Below, piece after piece: positions 50,598 to 61,066 of a DNA stretch of 64,000 nucleotides; within the stretch, counting starts at the first letter, position 1, and every line of letters begins with the position of its first letter. Both the position numbers and the translations under genes were made by a program. Source of the DNA: Saccharomycopsis malanga (taxonomy: Eukaryota > Ascomycota > Saccharomycetes > Ascoideales > Saccharomycopsidaceae); contig CP025321.1 in the NCBI GenBank assembly GCA_004014935.1, positions 2,232,001 to 2,296,000 on the forward strand. Direction: 5' to 3'. The notes beneath the pieces were generated by a model, which was not told the origin of the DNA, searched no databases, and worked only from the letters and a program-made list of their open reading frames with translations.

Positions 50598-52679
50598 CTA
50601 ATCATCATGCAAACTTTCCAACGACTCCTTGATTAGATGGCTTCCCTTTGGATCCAAATTGAGCGCTATTGTAAACTCTTTAATGGCCTCTGTCTTTCTG
50701 TGCATGATTTTATAAAGCTGACCTAGCAAGAAGTGGACACTTGCTTCATCTGGAGCGATTACCTTGAGTTTTTCAAACTCTGTGACTGCTGCTTCGATTT
50801 GTTGCACGGAAAACAATAACTGTGCTTTTTTGAATAGCGCTAGTGGACTTAATGGTTGTAGCTCTGTTGCTAGTTCATATTGTTTGAGAGCTAATTCTCG
50901 CTTATCCAATTTTTCTAACACCATTCCAACACAGCAAATTAGAATGACGTTTACAGGGTTGATGTCCCTTGCTTTTCTGAAGTGATATTCTGCCTTGGCG
51001 AATTCACCTAGTCGTAGATAGACCATGCCTATGCCGTATAATGCATTGTAATGTTTAGGATCGTAAAGCAAAGCGTTTCTGAAGTTTTCCAAAGCGTTTT
51101 CATATGCGTCGTTAGAGACGTGCTCATGTCCTTGAAGGGTATACGCATATGCAAACTTTTTGTCCACCTGTATGGCTCTTTGAAAACATCTAATAGCTTC
51201 GTCGGTTCCACCTTGCAACGAGAACAAGTTTCCAATAGCGACCCATGTTTGAGGGCAATTTTTGTTTATTTCAAACAACTCGTGGGCCAAGAAACTGAGC
51301 TCCACGTCTTTGTGGAGATGCCATAGCAATGTTGAATAAAATTCCATGTCTTCTATTCTTGTTCTGTCGATTTTCCGAAGCCGTATGAAATATTGTTCTG
51401 CCTGTTCGTAATTGACAATCTCGAAATTCAACCTTCCCAACTTTCCTAAAACCCAGGGTGTTTCTATCTGGGAGTCTGGTAACTGATTGAACGTCCTTAT
51501 TGCCTTGTAGCAGTCGTAACGCGACATAGCTTTGAGGCCGCGGGCAAAAATAGAATATAATGTCATCAACTGCAATTCTGCTTGGTCGCTGTGCTCTTTT
51601 TTCCTGAGATCTAATGAGTTTCCAGACCCTAGAATATTGAAGCCTTGTCCTCGTAGAAAGTTTTTGCCTCTTTTTGAATCTCGTTTTCCATAATTTATAC
51701 TGTTACTTCCTGGTGTGGATTGTGTGATCAAACGAGACGTTACTTTGGAAGACGTGAAGCGAGACCCTGCCCGTTGAATTGAGTCGGTGATCTCATTGGT
51801 AGCTTCACTGTTTCGTATTGGTTTTCTGAGTGGGGCATCTGGTAAGGCAGTATGTTTTAATCTAGGAGTGGTGAATATATCGTTGTTCGTTTTACTATAA
51901 CTATGGTCACCAGCGCCTCGGAAATCAGGCCTGCTATTAGCTCCTGTAGTGGAATCGTTGTATTCAAACGATGTTTCGTCATTGTAACCGTTTTGTTTTC
52001 CAAAAAACGATTTAGGATTCATAGGCCCGAGACCATCGACAGATTTGTGCTTTATTATAGGCGTATAACCCAAAGAATGGCCTACCGCCTTGGGATTATA
52101 AATGGATTTTGTATTTACATCAACGCCCATCTGACACAACAGTTCAAACGAATCCCATAGATACGTGTTCAATTTCAATGCCTGCGCATGGTAAACAGCA
52201 CTTTCTTTCACATCACCGATGGATCCGTAAAGCTTTCCCAATAAAGAAAACAAAACTGCAGCGTCTGGCACTGTTTTTCTGGTCTGCTCGAAATCTGTGC
52301 TAGCAAAACCATTGGCCCGCTCGTTAGCACCATAATCATCATCGTCGCCGTCAGCATCGTCTTGAGTCTTATTCCATAAGTGCATTGTCTGCTGTAGAGC
52401 GTATATTCCCTCTGTTTGTAGCTCTAGCTTCAACGCACACTTGGCGAAAATATATGAACATCCAACATGTATCTGGTTGGCGGTTAATCTGAACGCTGTT
52501 TTATATTTGCCGCTTTTGAATAAAACCAACCCATACAAATATATCGAATCGGCATCGCCTTTGCTAGTGACTCCAACTAGTCTTTCAGCTGTAAACTCCG
52601 CATTCTCCAATAGATCATTGTCTAAAGAGTACCATATCACCGACCTTAACCGCTGAACCACATATGCTTGGGCGTTCAT
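50598..52679 (-). CDS. CDC27: anaphase-promoting complex TPR subunit Cdc27/APC3
   Basis: A 693-residue protein (758 in S. cerevisiae). N-terminal TPR-like helices lie at about 1-190 (IWYSLDNDLLENAEFTAERLV, LYGLVLFKSGKYKTAF). A Ser/Asn-rich linker spans about 210-360. Then come consecutive TPRs from about 370 to 690: CYKAIRTFNQLP, NYEQAEQYFIRLR, WVAIGNLFSLQGGTDEAIRCFQRAI, FAYAYTLQGHEHV, HYNALYGIGMVYLRLGEFAKAEYHFRKA, VHFLLGQLYKIMHRKTEAIKEF. Cdc27 docks Cdc20/Cdh1 IR tails and drives APC/C dimerised TPR lobes. Its order of repeats and the AYAYTLQGHE block are diagnostic. Confidence 0.96.
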   Translation of the reverse strand: MNAQAYVVQRLRSVIWYSLDNDLLENAEFTAERLVGVTSKGDADSIYLYGLVLFKSGKYKTAFRLTANQIHVGCSYIFAKCALKLELQTEGIYALQQTMHLWNKTQDDADGDDDDYGANERANGFASTDFEQTRKTVPDAAVLFSLLGKLYGSIGDVKESAVYHAQALKLNTYLWDSFELLCQMGVDVNTKSIYNPKAVGHSLGYTPIIKHKSVDGLGPMNPKSFFGKQNGYNDETSFEYNDSTTGANSRPDFRGAGDHSYSKTNNDIFTTPRLKHTALPDAPLRKPIRNSEATNEITDSIQRAGSRFTSSKVTSRLITQSTPGSNSINYGKRDSKRGKNFLRGQGFNILGSGNSLDLRKKEHSDQAELQLMTLYSIFARGLKAMSRYDCYKAIRTFNQLPDSQIETPWVLGKLGRLNFEIVNYEQAEQYFIRLRKIDRTRIEDMEFYSTLLWHLHKDVELSFLAHELFEINKNCPQTWVAIGNLFSLQGGTDEAIRCFQRAIQVDKKFAYAYTLQGHEHVSNDAYENALENFRNALLYDPKHYNALYGIGMVYLRLGEFAKAEYHFRKARDINPVNVILICCVGMVLEKLDKRELALKQYELATELQPLSPLALFKKAQLLFSVQQIEAAVTEFEKLKVIAPDEASVHFLLGQLYKIMHRKTEAIKEFTIALNLDPKGSHLIKESLESLHDD

Positions 52680-53384
52680 GGCGCTTTCTACTTTTCACTT
52701 TGATCCGAAACTTAATCGCATATATCTGGTTGCGGCTCAACAAGAATGCTCCTTTTGGGCACAATTAGCTGTTCCAGGGCCGGTTTATATGGGTCTCTTC
52801 ACCTCATCATTGTAGTGATACGCTTTGTTGATGTATTTCAATATAGAAAATACCAAAACAAACATCACATCCGTACACCATACATCATTGCATAAAAGTC
52901 TCAACATGAATGTTTATCTAGGTTAAATATTGTAGTGTCTATAAGGGAGGAATGAAACGGTATGAAGAGGTTTGCAGCTTTAAGGAGAATGTTAGTATGA
53001 ACATATATGTTTTGGTAGATGAATCAAATCCAGATTATAAAGATGTCTATAAAGTGATTAATTAGCGCTATTCTTGAGAAATTGTAAGACACGGTGTAAA
53101 CTACCGTTTATCATAGTTTTTTGTCTTTCGTTATACTATTTAAACTCAAATTCTTCAATTTTTCATTTTTCGTTATACTATCTATCAAACATTCAAATTT
53201 GTTAATTTTTCACCTTTCATTATACTTTCTATCAAATACTCAAATTTAGGATAGTTCAAACCATCATTGGTATTTAAACTTTTACTTGAAGCCTTGTGAT
53301 TACTGACATGTGTGCTACTCTCTTTCAAGTTCATTGCGTGGATCATGTTGAAAGTTGGTCCCATTTGCTTGAACAGCTTGGCAA
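52680..53384. other. intergenic, CDC27 upstream region
   Basis: AT-rich. Two to three imperfect tandem units of TTTTTCATTATACTATCTATCAAA and CTCAAATTT words lie at about 53110-53250. No gene recognised. Confidence 0.55.
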
Positions 53385-54100
53385 GCTAATTTATAGGCAC
53401 ATTACGCTTTACCGAGCCCCATAAAATTTTCCGAGTATAGCAGCAGCTGAAAAATTCTCTTTCGACAATATGTAATCATTATTATCAAATATCAGTTCAT
53501 TTGAAAATTTATAATAAACCATACCTTTTTTAGCTTTTGAGTTATGCTTTTCTTTGGAGTAAAACCTCATTCAAATCCTGAAGGGTTTGCTAAGCAGTCA
53601 ATAACTATGAGTAACTTTAAAAAATAAAGAAAGGCTTTCTTAGAAGTGGAAAACAAGAGGTTTAAGAGATTATGTGTTATATTTGACAAATTGATACTTT
53701 CTCACTGTTAAATAATTTATAAAAGTTGAGTCTAAGACCAAAGTACATGGCATAAAATTATAAGCTTTGAAAAGTATAGAAAAAACAATTTTTGTTATGT
53801 TTGGATTGCTGTAAATACTGTTGAATATGACTTCAAAGAATCAACTTTTTGTCTGAATTGACAATTTACCGTTATAACAAATATATTTGTGAAATTTTGA
53901 TATTTTTCATTATAAATAAAACTCAAATATAACGAAACATTTGTTGATTAATCCAAAACGTCAAGAGCGCGAATCGAGTACGAAAACCCAAAGTAATGAA
54001 CGCCACACCTATTTTCTGCACTATTCTGCACAATTTTGCGTGGCGTATGGCCCAACCAACTTGGCCACTTGGCAATAGTAAGGAATTACGTATAAGCATA
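53385..54100 (-). repeat. repeat C copy 5, left end lost
   Basis: On the minus strand it has the tRNA-like segment (about 53948-54070; A box TGGCCAAGTTGG, AATAGTGCAGAAAATAGG) and the body with AAGTTGATTCTTTGAAGTCA and GCGTAATGTGCC. It abuts a SINE tail at 54101. Confidence 0.7.
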
Positions 54101-54101
54101 T

Positions 54102-54476
54102 TAATAATAATAATAATAATAATAATCATATATTTCAGGCCCAGTACATATCAGTTCCGTATGTACGCGCTATGTCTAAGGGGACTTGGTAAAACCCAGC
54201 GGGAAAAAATCCAAGTGTCCCAGTCATTGTAAACTTCTCGCTGGCTTTTCTGAACACCCGATGGGTTGGAAAGTAAGCACTAGACTTTTGTCTAGGTTTT
54301 ACTTCAGACAGTTGCACTTGCCTGTGGAAACCACGTTCAGTAAATGCATACATTTCAAGAAATCAAATAAGAAAATCATGGTGACTGGACATAATTGGGC
54401 TTTACCAAGTCCCCTTAGACATAGCACGTATAACTGATATGTACTGGGCTCGAAATATATGATATTATTATTAATA
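54102..54476. repeat. SINE-A pair, convergent heads
   Basis: 54102-54342 is a minus-strand copy with tail, full body and truncated head. 54369-54476 is a plus-strand 3' half (CATAATTGGGCTTTACCAAG ... GATATTATTATTAATAAG). The two lie 26 bp apart in opposite orientation. Confidence 0.85.
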
Positions 54477-54549
54477 AGGACTAGGAAGTAGGATCAACAC
54501 ATGTAATTAGGTTTGCAGATGATTTTATCTTTATAAGTGTACATGAAAA

Positions 54550-55375
54550 AGATTAATAAAAGAATTTTCAGCCATAAGAGGATTAACTTTAAATGAGAGA
54601 AAATTTGAATTATTAAATGAACCATAGAGAAAAAAATTTGAATTATTAAATGACCCATAGGAAAATAACAAGAATTCGTAGGCTAAAACTTTCATCCAAT
54701 AAGCCCAAACATAATTGTATATGTACAGCTCACTAACCGACTTTTGTTCTTTCATTTTCCTTCGAAAATGTAATCGAAAATGAAACAAATTCTCAAAACT
54801 ACATGATAATTAAAAAAATAATCGAAATTGAAAAGGAAAACCCGAAACCCAATTCGAAACCGACCAGAATTGTTAAATGGATTATAGGGAAGAAAACAAG
54901 AAGTATTAAATGAGCTATAGAAAAAAATTTGAATTATTGAAGGAATTTTAGAGAAAAATATTGAATTTTTAAATGAACCATAGGAAAAAAAATTGAAGCA
55001 TTGAATGAATTAGAGAGAAAAGAATTCGAATTATTGAGTGAAACGGAAAACTACATGATAATTAAAAATATAATCGAAAATGAGACAAATTCTCAAAACT
55101 ACGTAATAATCAAAAATGTAATCGAAAACGAATTGTCAAAATTACATAATAAGTAAAAATGTAATCGAAAATGAAACGGAAAACTACATGATAATCAAAA
55201 ATATAATCGAAAATGAAATGAATTCTCAAAACTACATGATAATTAAAATTATAATCGAAAATGAAACGGAAAACTACATATTAATTAAAAATATAATCGA
55301 AAATGAATTGTTTTGTTCATTTTCCTTCGAAAATGAAAAACTACATGATAAGCAAAAATATAACAACAAATTTTG
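54550..55375. repeat. degenerate repeat array behind FCY2
   Basis: Two interleaved units recur many times: AAAACTACATGATAATTAAAA with ATAATCGAAAATGAAACGG (about 54770-55350), and GAATTATTAAATGAACCATAG with AGAAAAAAATTTG (about 54565-55010). A 30-bp piece identical to FCY2 coding sequence (GGAAAACCCGAAACCCAATT) sits inside it at about 54835-54864. Confidence 0.8.
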
Positions 55376-55425
55376 ATTAGAACTGAAATACGAAAAAACA
55401 AAAGAAAAACTAAAAAAAAAACAAA

Positions 55426-56958
55426 TTAACGGCCAATATATTTCTTTTCAAAAGGACGAACGAGGTTGTAACCAATAAAGGAAAACCCGAAACCCAATTC
55501 GAAACCGAGTTCACCACCAAACAGACCAATGTGTCTACTGGCGACACCGTGGTACCAAGTAGAGCCCATACCGATGACGACACCAGCGACGCCCATGCAA
55601 AAGCCGAAAACGCCGGCAATACCGATAGGATATTTGGAAGGGTCTTTGTAGTCGAGGTAGTTGTAGCCGGCAAAGCCTCTTCTGTAGAAAAAGTGTTCGG
55701 AAAGAGACATGGCAATGTAGATGGACAAGTAGTAGGAGATCAAGTCCATAAAGCTGGACATGAAGGAGGTGAACTTGTAGTAGGCGGGAATACAGATGGC
55801 CAAGGTAGCAAAGTTGCCGAGGATGGTCCAGACAACTCTAGGGACTTTAGAAAACTGGGACCACAAGGTTTGGGCGCAAAGGGCGATGGAATACATGTTA
55901 GGGATGTTATTGGCGACGGTGGACAAGGCCAAGACGACGCAGCAGAACTGGCCAAAGCCGTGCAACGAGTCGGTGACCAAAATGGAGTAGACCAAGCCGC
56001 CGACCGAGTCGGATTTGTAGGCGTCGCTCCACGCTTGGTCCTGGTAGATGCCGGTGCCGCAGGCGGAGCCCAAAATGATGGCGAAACACAACGGGAACAT
56101 CAAGCCGGCCAACACGCCGAAGAAGGTGCGCACAGAGTTGGTCGACGTAGGCATATAGCAGGTGTAGTCGGCCGCATAGGTGGTCCAGCCGGTAGCAAAC
56201 CCGAAAATGGCACTGCCAAACGACAAGACGTTGCCCGCCGTGGTCTCTCCGCCGGGGAATCTGCCCTCGTAGCCCGGCGCAGTGCCGCTGAAGTTGCCTG
56301 ACATGGTCATTCTCGCTATAATGATGAGGAAAATAATCACGTTTGGGATCCACGAAAACATTTCGTAGTAATGGATCACCGTGTAGCCGAAGAACGACAC
56401 TAGAATCGTACAGATCACCAAAATGATGCATCCTACAAACGGTGGCAATGCTCCGTTGTTCACAATGTGCAAAAGCTGGGCCGAGGCTATAATGTTCACT
56501 GCGCCCCAGCCCACACAAGCCACCATGTTGATAAGGGCAAAAATACGCGTGGCATAGTTACCGATCAAAAACCTCGACAAGACCATCTGCCGCAAGCCAA
56601 ACTTGGCCCCAAACACAGAGAAAAACGCCACCGGCAAGGCCCCAAGCAACGAAAAGAAAATGGTTGTCACCACCGATTGGTAAAAAGTCAACCCAAACAC
56701 CGCGGGGCCTAAAACTCCAAGAGAAAACGTTGCAATCACCATGTTGGCTGCAAGCCACATGCTGGATGCCACCCACACCGACGGCGACGTTCTCTCCTCC
56801 TCCGTCACTCGCTCAATACCTTTGTTCTCCGCCTCTCCAAGAAGAAACTTGATAGCCTTCAAATAAAATGGCGACGAAACGTCCGCCTTGTCATCCTGAA
56901 TCGACGTATTCGAAACTGATGGCTCAAGCTTCTCTTGCTTCTCAATATCGGTAGACAT
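55426..56958 (-). CDS. FCY2: purine-cytosine permease (NCS1 family)
   Basis: A 510-residue protein with 12 predicted membrane spans. NCS1/Fcy2 motifs are clear: VTEEERTSPSVWVASSMWLAANMV, VLGPAVFGLTFYQS, GLRQMVLSRFLIGNYATRIF, NMVACVGWGAVN, VLSFGSAIFGFATGWTTYAADY, GFGQFCCVVLALSTVANNIPNMYS and LSEHFFYRRGF. It ends RPFEKKYIGR. These match S. cerevisiae Fcy2 (533 aa) nearly throughout. Fcy2 imports cytosine, adenine, guanine and hypoxanthine with protons across the plasma membrane. A decayed paralogue end at 44 kb and a copied 30-bp piece downstream show past duplication. Confidence 0.94.
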   Translation of the reverse strand: MSTDIEKQEKLEPSVSNTSIQDDKADVSSPFYLKAIKFLLGEAENKGIERVTEEERTSPSVWVASSMWLAANMVIATFSLGVLGPAVFGLTFYQSVVTTIFFSLLGALPVAFFSVFGAKFGLRQMVLSRFLIGNYATRIFALINMVACVGWGAVNIIASAQLLHIVNNGALPPFVGCIILVICTILVSFFGYTVIHYYEMFSWIPNVIIFLIIIARMTMSGNFSGTAPGYEGRFPGGETTAGNVLSFGSAIFGFATGWTTYAADYTCYMPTSTNSVRTFFGVLAGLMFPLCFAIILGSACGTGIYQDQAWSDAYKSDSVGGLVYSILVTDSLHGFGQFCCVVLALSTVANNIPNMYSIALCAQTLWSQFSKVPRVVWTILGNFATLAICIPAYYKFTSFMSSFMDLISYYLSIYIAMSLSEHFFYRRGFAGYNYLDYKDPSKYPIGIAGVFGFCMGVAGVVIGMGSTWYHGVASRHIGLFGGELGFELGFGFSFIGYNLVRPFEKKYIGR

Positions 56959-58446
56959 CTTCGCTTATACTGTCAACTGCTAAAGAGTTCAAAACCCAAT
57001 ATTCAAATTTCAAGATTTGTCAAAATCCTTCCCTATATATATACTATCTTATATATATATATATATATATATCCTCATACATGCTCCTACATGCTCATAC
57101 ATGCCTCAATATCCATATACAGACATCCATCCACCAAGAAAAAAAAAATTTTTTCGCTGCGTGATATCGCTGCACGGTTGCGCTCCTTGATAAGCTCGCT
57201 ATATGCATGTCTGGTATGATACCTGCGTGGTCTTTGCGGGATACGAGCTGCGTGTCGCCGCATCTTCAAGCGTCCCAACGCATGAACGGACGGCTGCTCC
57301 TTATCTGCACAGTCCCCTGCCGTTACCCGGTTGCAGAAAAAGTAAAGCTAGCCAAGATGGGCTAAACACAGGTAAAAAATGCGGTAGCGTACCTTAGTCT
57401 CGAACTAAAAGTATCAACCATTTCAACGTATCGCATACAAAGTATCGCAAATATGCGATACGGTCATTCAAAAGTTACTCTATTTGCTGTCCTCTGGTTC
57501 TTGTAGTCCACCGCTTCATGTATAGGGACGTTAACCGTTTCTGTAAAGACCCGTCCATAAAATTTTTCCTGCTTTACTTTTTTTTTTCCGCGTGGGACAG
57601 TCATGTGCGCCCCTCAGGTAAGCAACTGGGTATCATCAACATTCGCTCTTTCTTTATTGCAGTTGGAATACAAGGCTTACAGTCCACAGTCCAAAGGGTA
57701 CAGGGTACATAAAGATAAGATAATGCATTTCCTTTGACATATTCCAAGTGCAGCATCTATCAATCTCCTGTTTTAGGCGTGTCAACTGCTTATCAGTGGC
57801 TGTACCGCGGCATCCCGCGGCGTCCCGCGGTCCAGGGTGAGCTCCTGGCCAATCAAATTGCGACCCATGCCAATTGGCAGACAATTGACAGTTGACAGAA
57901 ACAAGTTTGACAGATGTGGGCTATTGACTGTTTTCTGTCTGACCTATTAAATGGCCATATTGTAGCGATAATGATAAGCGGGCTTATCAACAGTGTGAAA
58001 CAATTCTGATTACTGCAGTGTCGGCGACGCAGGTGCGTGCGCTGTCTTATAGGATAAGACAATAATACAAATAACTATCTAGATTTGCTACATTAGCTTG
58101 CAACTTTCTTACTTTTTCCATATTTCTTCATGCCAATGTATTCACTACAATTAGCAAGTAATTGCCAAGCTTCAACAAGCTGGTTATATAGTGCTATTGC
58201 CCAGAACAACGGTAAAACTGTTGCGAACCACCATGGCTGCTGATTGATGCATGATGGTGCGTGTAATTTTTTTTGAGATTACCCGGATATGTATAAAGCT
58301 GCATTTTCATGCGCTGGTCACGCAGCAAAGTAAGTTTCCGGGCTGTTGCTTTCTTTTTACCTGATATAATTATTGTCTGTATGGTATATGATTTATTATT
58401 AGGATTATTTGGTTTTGTTAATTGTTGCAAAGGTTTATTTGTCACC
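56959..58446. other. long FCY2 upstream region
   Basis: 1.5 kb without a recognised gene. It holds a (TA)n run (57046-57072), a GC-rich patch around 57140-57310 and CCGCGG repeats (57806-57834). Two Reb1-type sites, TTACCCGG at 57323-57330 and at 58279-58286, probably serve the two flanking promoters. Confidence 0.55.
58279..58286 (+). promoter_or_regulatory. Reb1-type site, OXLD1-like gene promoter
   Basis: Exact TTACCCGG, 161 bp upstream of the start codon at 58447. Confidence 0.45.
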
Positions 58447-59218
58447 ATGAAAAGAGTGTTACGAAATCAAATTAGAACAATACATTGCTCCAGTAGAGCA
58501 TTACAGGATGCAAGGTACCTGTATTATGATATTGGTAAGTATAATTAATAATGCGTTTACCATGCATATTGACTGGTGGTACTAACAATATGCAGTGATC
58601 CAGCAGAAGCAGCTAAAAGAAGAATTCAAGAAGGAGGCTCAGAAAAAAGCCAAAGAGGCACAGAAGAAGCCAAAAGAGTTTGTCTTTGAAGGAAACAGTT
58701 CGGGAGCCGAGGAAAACGCCCGGAGATTGAAGGACATTTTTGGAGGCAGATTGGTAGGAGAAAAAGCTGGGAGGGCGTCTAGTAGATACTTTTCGAATTC
58801 TTCATATAATATTGCAGGCGTGCAGGTACCTATGCGTCCTACAGAGCCTGACAACTGCTGCATGAGTGGATGTGTCAACTGTGTATGGGAGCTTTTCAAT
58901 GAGGATTTGAAAGAGTATCAGCTGCAGCGGAAACTTGCAGCAGAAAAGTTGAAGGAACAGGGTGGAGTATGGCCATTGAAGTACGATCCTCCATTGAAAT
59001 GGCTAAACAAGGAGAATCTTCCTTTTGAGATTAGAAATAAGAGCCAGGATGAAGTTAACAAAATCATTGCAGACCAAGAGTTTTTAGAAGATAATACCAA
59101 TAGATGGGAAAGTGTTTCTATGTTAGCATTTGCCAATTTCGAGAAGAATCTCAAGCAGAAACGTGCGCCTACAGATCAACGCACGCAGCATGTACAACAA
59201 CAACAACAACAACAGTAA
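58447..59218 (+). CDS. OXLD1-family (oxidoreductase-like domain) protein, spliced, probably mitochondrial
   Basis: Exon 1 58447-58534, intron 58535-58595 (61 nt; donor GTAAGT, branch TACTAAC at 58580, acceptor TGCAG), exon 2 58596-59218; 236 residues. The N-terminus (MKRVLRNQIRTIHCSSRAL) is a likely mitochondrial presequence. A Lys/Glu helix follows. Then, near residue 120, comes the family signature PTEPDNCCMSGCVNCVWELF, with the Cys-Cys and Cys-x2-Cys pattern of the oxidoreductase-like domain. The biochemical role of this domain is not established. The C-terminus ends in a CAA-repeat-encoded poly-Gln run. It converges on DPM3, with 212 bp between the stop codons. Confidence 0.85.
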
Positions 59219-59430
59219 AAACGTCCCACATGACAACACAGCATACATAATAAAATTGCATTTCTTCTCTCCTATAATTATATCATTTAGACTTGGCACT
59301 TTATTGCACTATTACTTATAGATCTATTCATAAATATTGACTACGTTTTGTTGTTGATATACAAACAAATAAAATCAAATCAAATTAGTCAAACATTCAT
59401 TGTAAGTTTCCCTAAAAACAGACATTACAT

Positions 59431-59760
59431 TTAGGCCACATCAACATTGTTGGCTTTCAAAAACTCCTTTGCTTCATCAATCTCCACTAACAACTCTTTG
59501 TATTTGTCCTCCTTGTCTTTGAAAGTTAAAATATCATAGCCCAAGGTTCCCAAGGAATAAGCGCCAAACGTAACAAGCGCCCACCATGGAAGCTAAAATG
59601 TCAGTACAATATCACATGAAAGCATCACACATCAAATACGTACAACTGGTATTATCTTCGAATAGATTGGCTCTGGTGTTGGAATCACTCCCACTATCAA
59701 CGCAACATAAACAGTGATTACTACAAAAGCAGTCAAAGCAGCATTAGTGGCACGAGTCAT
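59431..59760 (-). CDS. DPM3: dolichol-phosphate mannose synthase subunit 3, spliced
   Basis: Exon 1 59644-59760, intron 59593-59643 (51 nt; donor GTACGT, branch-like TACTGAC, acceptor TTTAG), exon 2 59431-59592; 92 residues. The protein has two membrane spans (ALTAFVVITVYVALIVGVIP and PWWALVTFGAYSLGTLGY). A polar cytosolic tail follows: DILTFKDKEDKYKELLVEID, then EAKEFLKANNVDVA. Size, the double-span hairpin, the LPWWALVTFGAYSLGTLGYD block and the FKDKxxxYxEL...EIxEAKxxL tail are diagnostic of Dpm3, which tethers catalytic Dpm1 to the ER membrane. S. cerevisiae Dpm1 is self-anchored and has no Dpm3, so this lineage should have a tail-less Dpm1 and Dpm2. Confidence 0.9.
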
Positions 59761-60816
59761 CTTGTCAGTATTCAATATTCTTATATATCAACCGTAAACG
59801 TAAATAATGCTTCTGATGTTGCCAGTTTCTTACATGCCAGCGTCTATTTTTCGCCCGCCAGCTTTATCGTCAGTGTGCGAAAATTGCTGCGCGGGCTTCC
59901 TAAATGTGCTAAATTCTTTTATATAACCTCATTGGCTGTGATAAATGATGGTTATCTTTTGAATTTGTATTGACACTTGGGAATATTGAAAATTGTAAGA
60001 ATTTACAAGTTGTGCCGCACAAGTTTTACTCAAAGTATGGTTTGGAAAATCAATAAATCGATGGAAAAACGATGTATTTTCTGAATAATACCGTATTAAA
60101 GATTGGGCTTTACCAAGTCCTGTTAGACATAGCACGTATAACTGATATCCACTGGGCTCGAAATATATGATATTATTATTATTGATCTCTTATTGTATGG
60201 CTTCAGCATACTGATTTTCTATAAAAACCTTAAAGTTAAACTGTTGTAATTATCAAAACTCAAACAATAAGTATATTAATAATTATGATCATTGACTATG
60301 GAAACGTTACCAAGAGCAACTCTCTAAATAAAATTCTTGACTGCTCAATTTAGTGAATTTTTATGGCCGTGTGATTTGCATTCTACTATACACTGCCATT
60401 TACGCCTATCTCATCATATATACGTGCTAAAGAGAAAACCCTTGCTCAATTTCGACAAAACTAGCAGAAATAAAAACGTTACTAAACCTGCTTTAATTCA
60501 AAATACAAACCAACAGACTCAAAGGCAATCTCAAGTCACCAAATTCTGAGGTTGCCCACTGAATTGCTTAAGATGGCATTCTAAAAAGGAGATTATTCAA
60601 AAGAAACCAACAGTATCCAATCAGAACGATTTTCAACCGGCCATTTCCAAGGACAGGTCCCCAAGTTTCTCTTTAGTTTTTTTACTTGCTAGTAATCCAC
60701 TAAATCCATCAGAGCTTAACTATATATCCAAGTTAAGACTATTTGAGTAGATAAAAAACATTAAAGTTGCTAATTATAGACTTGCTCATAAAATTGCAAA
60801 TTGAATTGGGAATTTA
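59761..60816. other. intergenic with one SINE-A 3' fragment (60101-60183, plus)
   Basis: The fragment runs from GATTGGGCTTTACCAAGTCC to GATATTATTATTATTG. Elsewhere the sequence is AT-rich, with no supported gene. Confidence 0.65.
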
Positions 60817-61049
60817 AATAATAATAATATCATATATTTTGAGCCCAATACATATCAGCTTCGTATATCCGTGCTATGCCTAAAGGGACTTGGTGAAGCA
60901 TAATAATGTTCTGTTGATCGTATTTCTCGCCCTTGTGCCTGCCAGGTCTTATATTCTCTTCTCTGAGAGTGCTATCTGCTGAACTATCCTGTCAGGTCTT
61001 TATTCTCTTCTCTGAGAGCACTGAACATTGAGCCATACGGCCCAGTGGC
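60817..61049 (-). repeat. SINE-A copy with duplicated head module
   Basis: On the minus strand it starts GCCACTGGGCCGTATGGCTC 18 bp behind the SEN54 stop. It has the extra module GGATAGTTCAGCAGATAGC, a deleted body, and the tail ATTGGGCTCAAAATATATG plus (ATT)n. Confidence 0.85.
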
Positions 61050-61066
61050 AATTGAGAATAGATCGG

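Noticed and set aside
55531-56301. 256-codon plus-strand frame
   Set aside because: Antisense to FCY2, whose membrane-protein signature is complete; the frame is a G+C-driven shadow.
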